A stretch of 64,000 nt of DNA, taken from positions 1 through 64,000 of the forward strand of contig NZ_JAHGAW010000008.1 in the NCBI RefSeq assembly GCF_018603885.1, given 5' to 3'. The translations under genes were made by a program, and so were the position numbers. Source of the stretch: Sphingobium nicotianae. GTDB lineage: Bacteria > Pseudomonadota > Alphaproteobacteria > Sphingomonadales > Sphingomonadaceae. Of this stretch, positions 63,688-64,000 are shown in pieces (position 1 is the first letter of the stretch; every line of letters starts with the position of its first letter). Under the pieces are notes generated by a model, which did not search any database, was not told the DNA's origin, and worked only from the letters and a program-made list of their open reading frames with translations.

Positions 63688-64000
63688 ATGGCAAGCAGGG
63701 TGATAGGCGGCGCAGAGCTGGAAACGGGCACCACGGGCGGCGTGATGGCGATCCGCCTCGTGCTGGAGATTCTCGAAGCTTTGGCGACGCGCGATACGGT
63801 CGGCGTGACCGAGCTCTCCAAGGCGCTCGACACCACCAAGGCGCGTGTGTTCCGCCACCTGCGCACATTGGTCGATCAGGGCTATGCCGTGCAGAACGAG
63901 GGCAGCGAGCGCTATGCGGCCGGACCGCGCCTGCTCGCTCTGTCGCGCGCGGCCTCACTGACGCCGCATGACAGCATCGTGCGCATTGCCCGGCCGACGC
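63688..64000 (+). CDS. IclR-family regulator, N-terminal part (runs off the window)
   Basis: The visible 104 codons encode the winged helix-turn-helix of an IclR regulator: GGVMAIRLVLEILEAL, VGVTELSKALDTTKARVFRHLRTLVDQGYAVQ and the YAAGPRLLALSRAA linker. The effector-binding domain lies beyond base 64000. GTG two codons earlier (63682) is an alternative start. Divergent placement relative to the carboxymuconolactone decarboxylase-like gene suggests control of it and of genes to the right. Confidence 0.85.
   Translation, partial: MASRVIGGAELETGTTGGVMAIRLVLEILEALATRDTVGVTELSKALDTTKARVFRHLRTLVDQGYAVQNEGSERYAAGPRLLALSRAASLTPHDSIVRIARPT

Noticed and set aside
1..64000. CRISPR arrays, prophage, transposase and tRNA/rRNA genes
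   Set aside because: No regularly spaced repeats, phage structural genes, transposase frames or RNA gene signatures were seen on reading both strands.

Overview
The window looks like a piece of chromosome from a sphingomonad (Alphaproteobacteria, order Sphingomonadales). This is inferred from very high GC, four TonB-dependent receptors in 64 kb, dense catabolic and regulatory genes, and GC-rich palindromic intergenic elements. No rRNA, tRNA, CRISPR array, phage gene or transposase was found. The last gene (IclR type) runs off the right edge.

Layout. 0-3 kb: an aromatic-acid-type MFS transporter, a SnoaL-like protein and an AraC regulator. 3-9.4 kb: an aldo-keto reductase, a secreted dienelactone hydrolase, a large FAD enzyme, an EthD-like secreted protein and mmsA. 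9.6-16.6 kb: a five-gene minus-strand run (CocE-type hydrolase, beta-propeller lipoprotein, aldo-keto reductase, exported amidohydrolase, BaiN/YhiN-type flavoprotein). 16.7-20 kb: a sulfite-oxidase-like molybdoenzyme, a LysR regulator, an iron-type alcohol dehydrogenase and a small helical protein. 20-25 kb: a CoA-transferase A subunit without its B partner, a double EthD protein, an SDR, a 54-residue small protein, a Nudix hydrolase and a CysB-like LysR.

25-41.5 kb is the most interesting part. It is a catabolic island with a LacI-family repressor of the GntR subtype and four copies of a GTTACCGGTAAC-type operator. These lie upstream of a beta-keto acid cleavage enzyme (and a divergent carboxymuconolactone decarboxylase-like gene), an SDR, an MmgE/PrpD-SDR-dehydrogenase operon that shares its promoter region with the repressor, and a TonB receptor. 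Two TfdA-like Fe(II)/2-oxoglutarate dioxygenases, a ThDP enzyme, a lactonase-type metallohydrolase, a hotdog thioesterase and an MFS transporter complete a plausible uptake-to-central-metabolism route for an unidentified substrate.

41.5-45.4 kb: a GFA protein, cytochrome c, a periplasmic double-VOC protein and a PQQ-type dehydrogenase. 45.6-53.4 kb: a possible 57-residue ORF, a 1067-residue autotransporter, then an ECF sigma factor, a FecR anti-sigma factor and an STN-containing TonB receptor with overlapping reading frames. 53.5-62.7 kb: a DUF1003 protein, an outer-membrane-like protein, then two metal-type loci. One has a TonB receptor divergent from a small periplasmic protein and a MauG-like di-haem peroxidase. 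The other has a DUF2946-like protein, a TonB receptor and a PepSY membrane protein broken by a one-base frameshift. 62.9-64 kb: a second carboxymuconolactone decarboxylase-like gene and the start of an IclR regulator.

Dispersed through the window are seven copies of a long palindromic element of about 115 bp whose hairpin arms covary, one element with perfect 20-bp terminal inverted repeats, and two copies of a 29-bp palindromic repeat.
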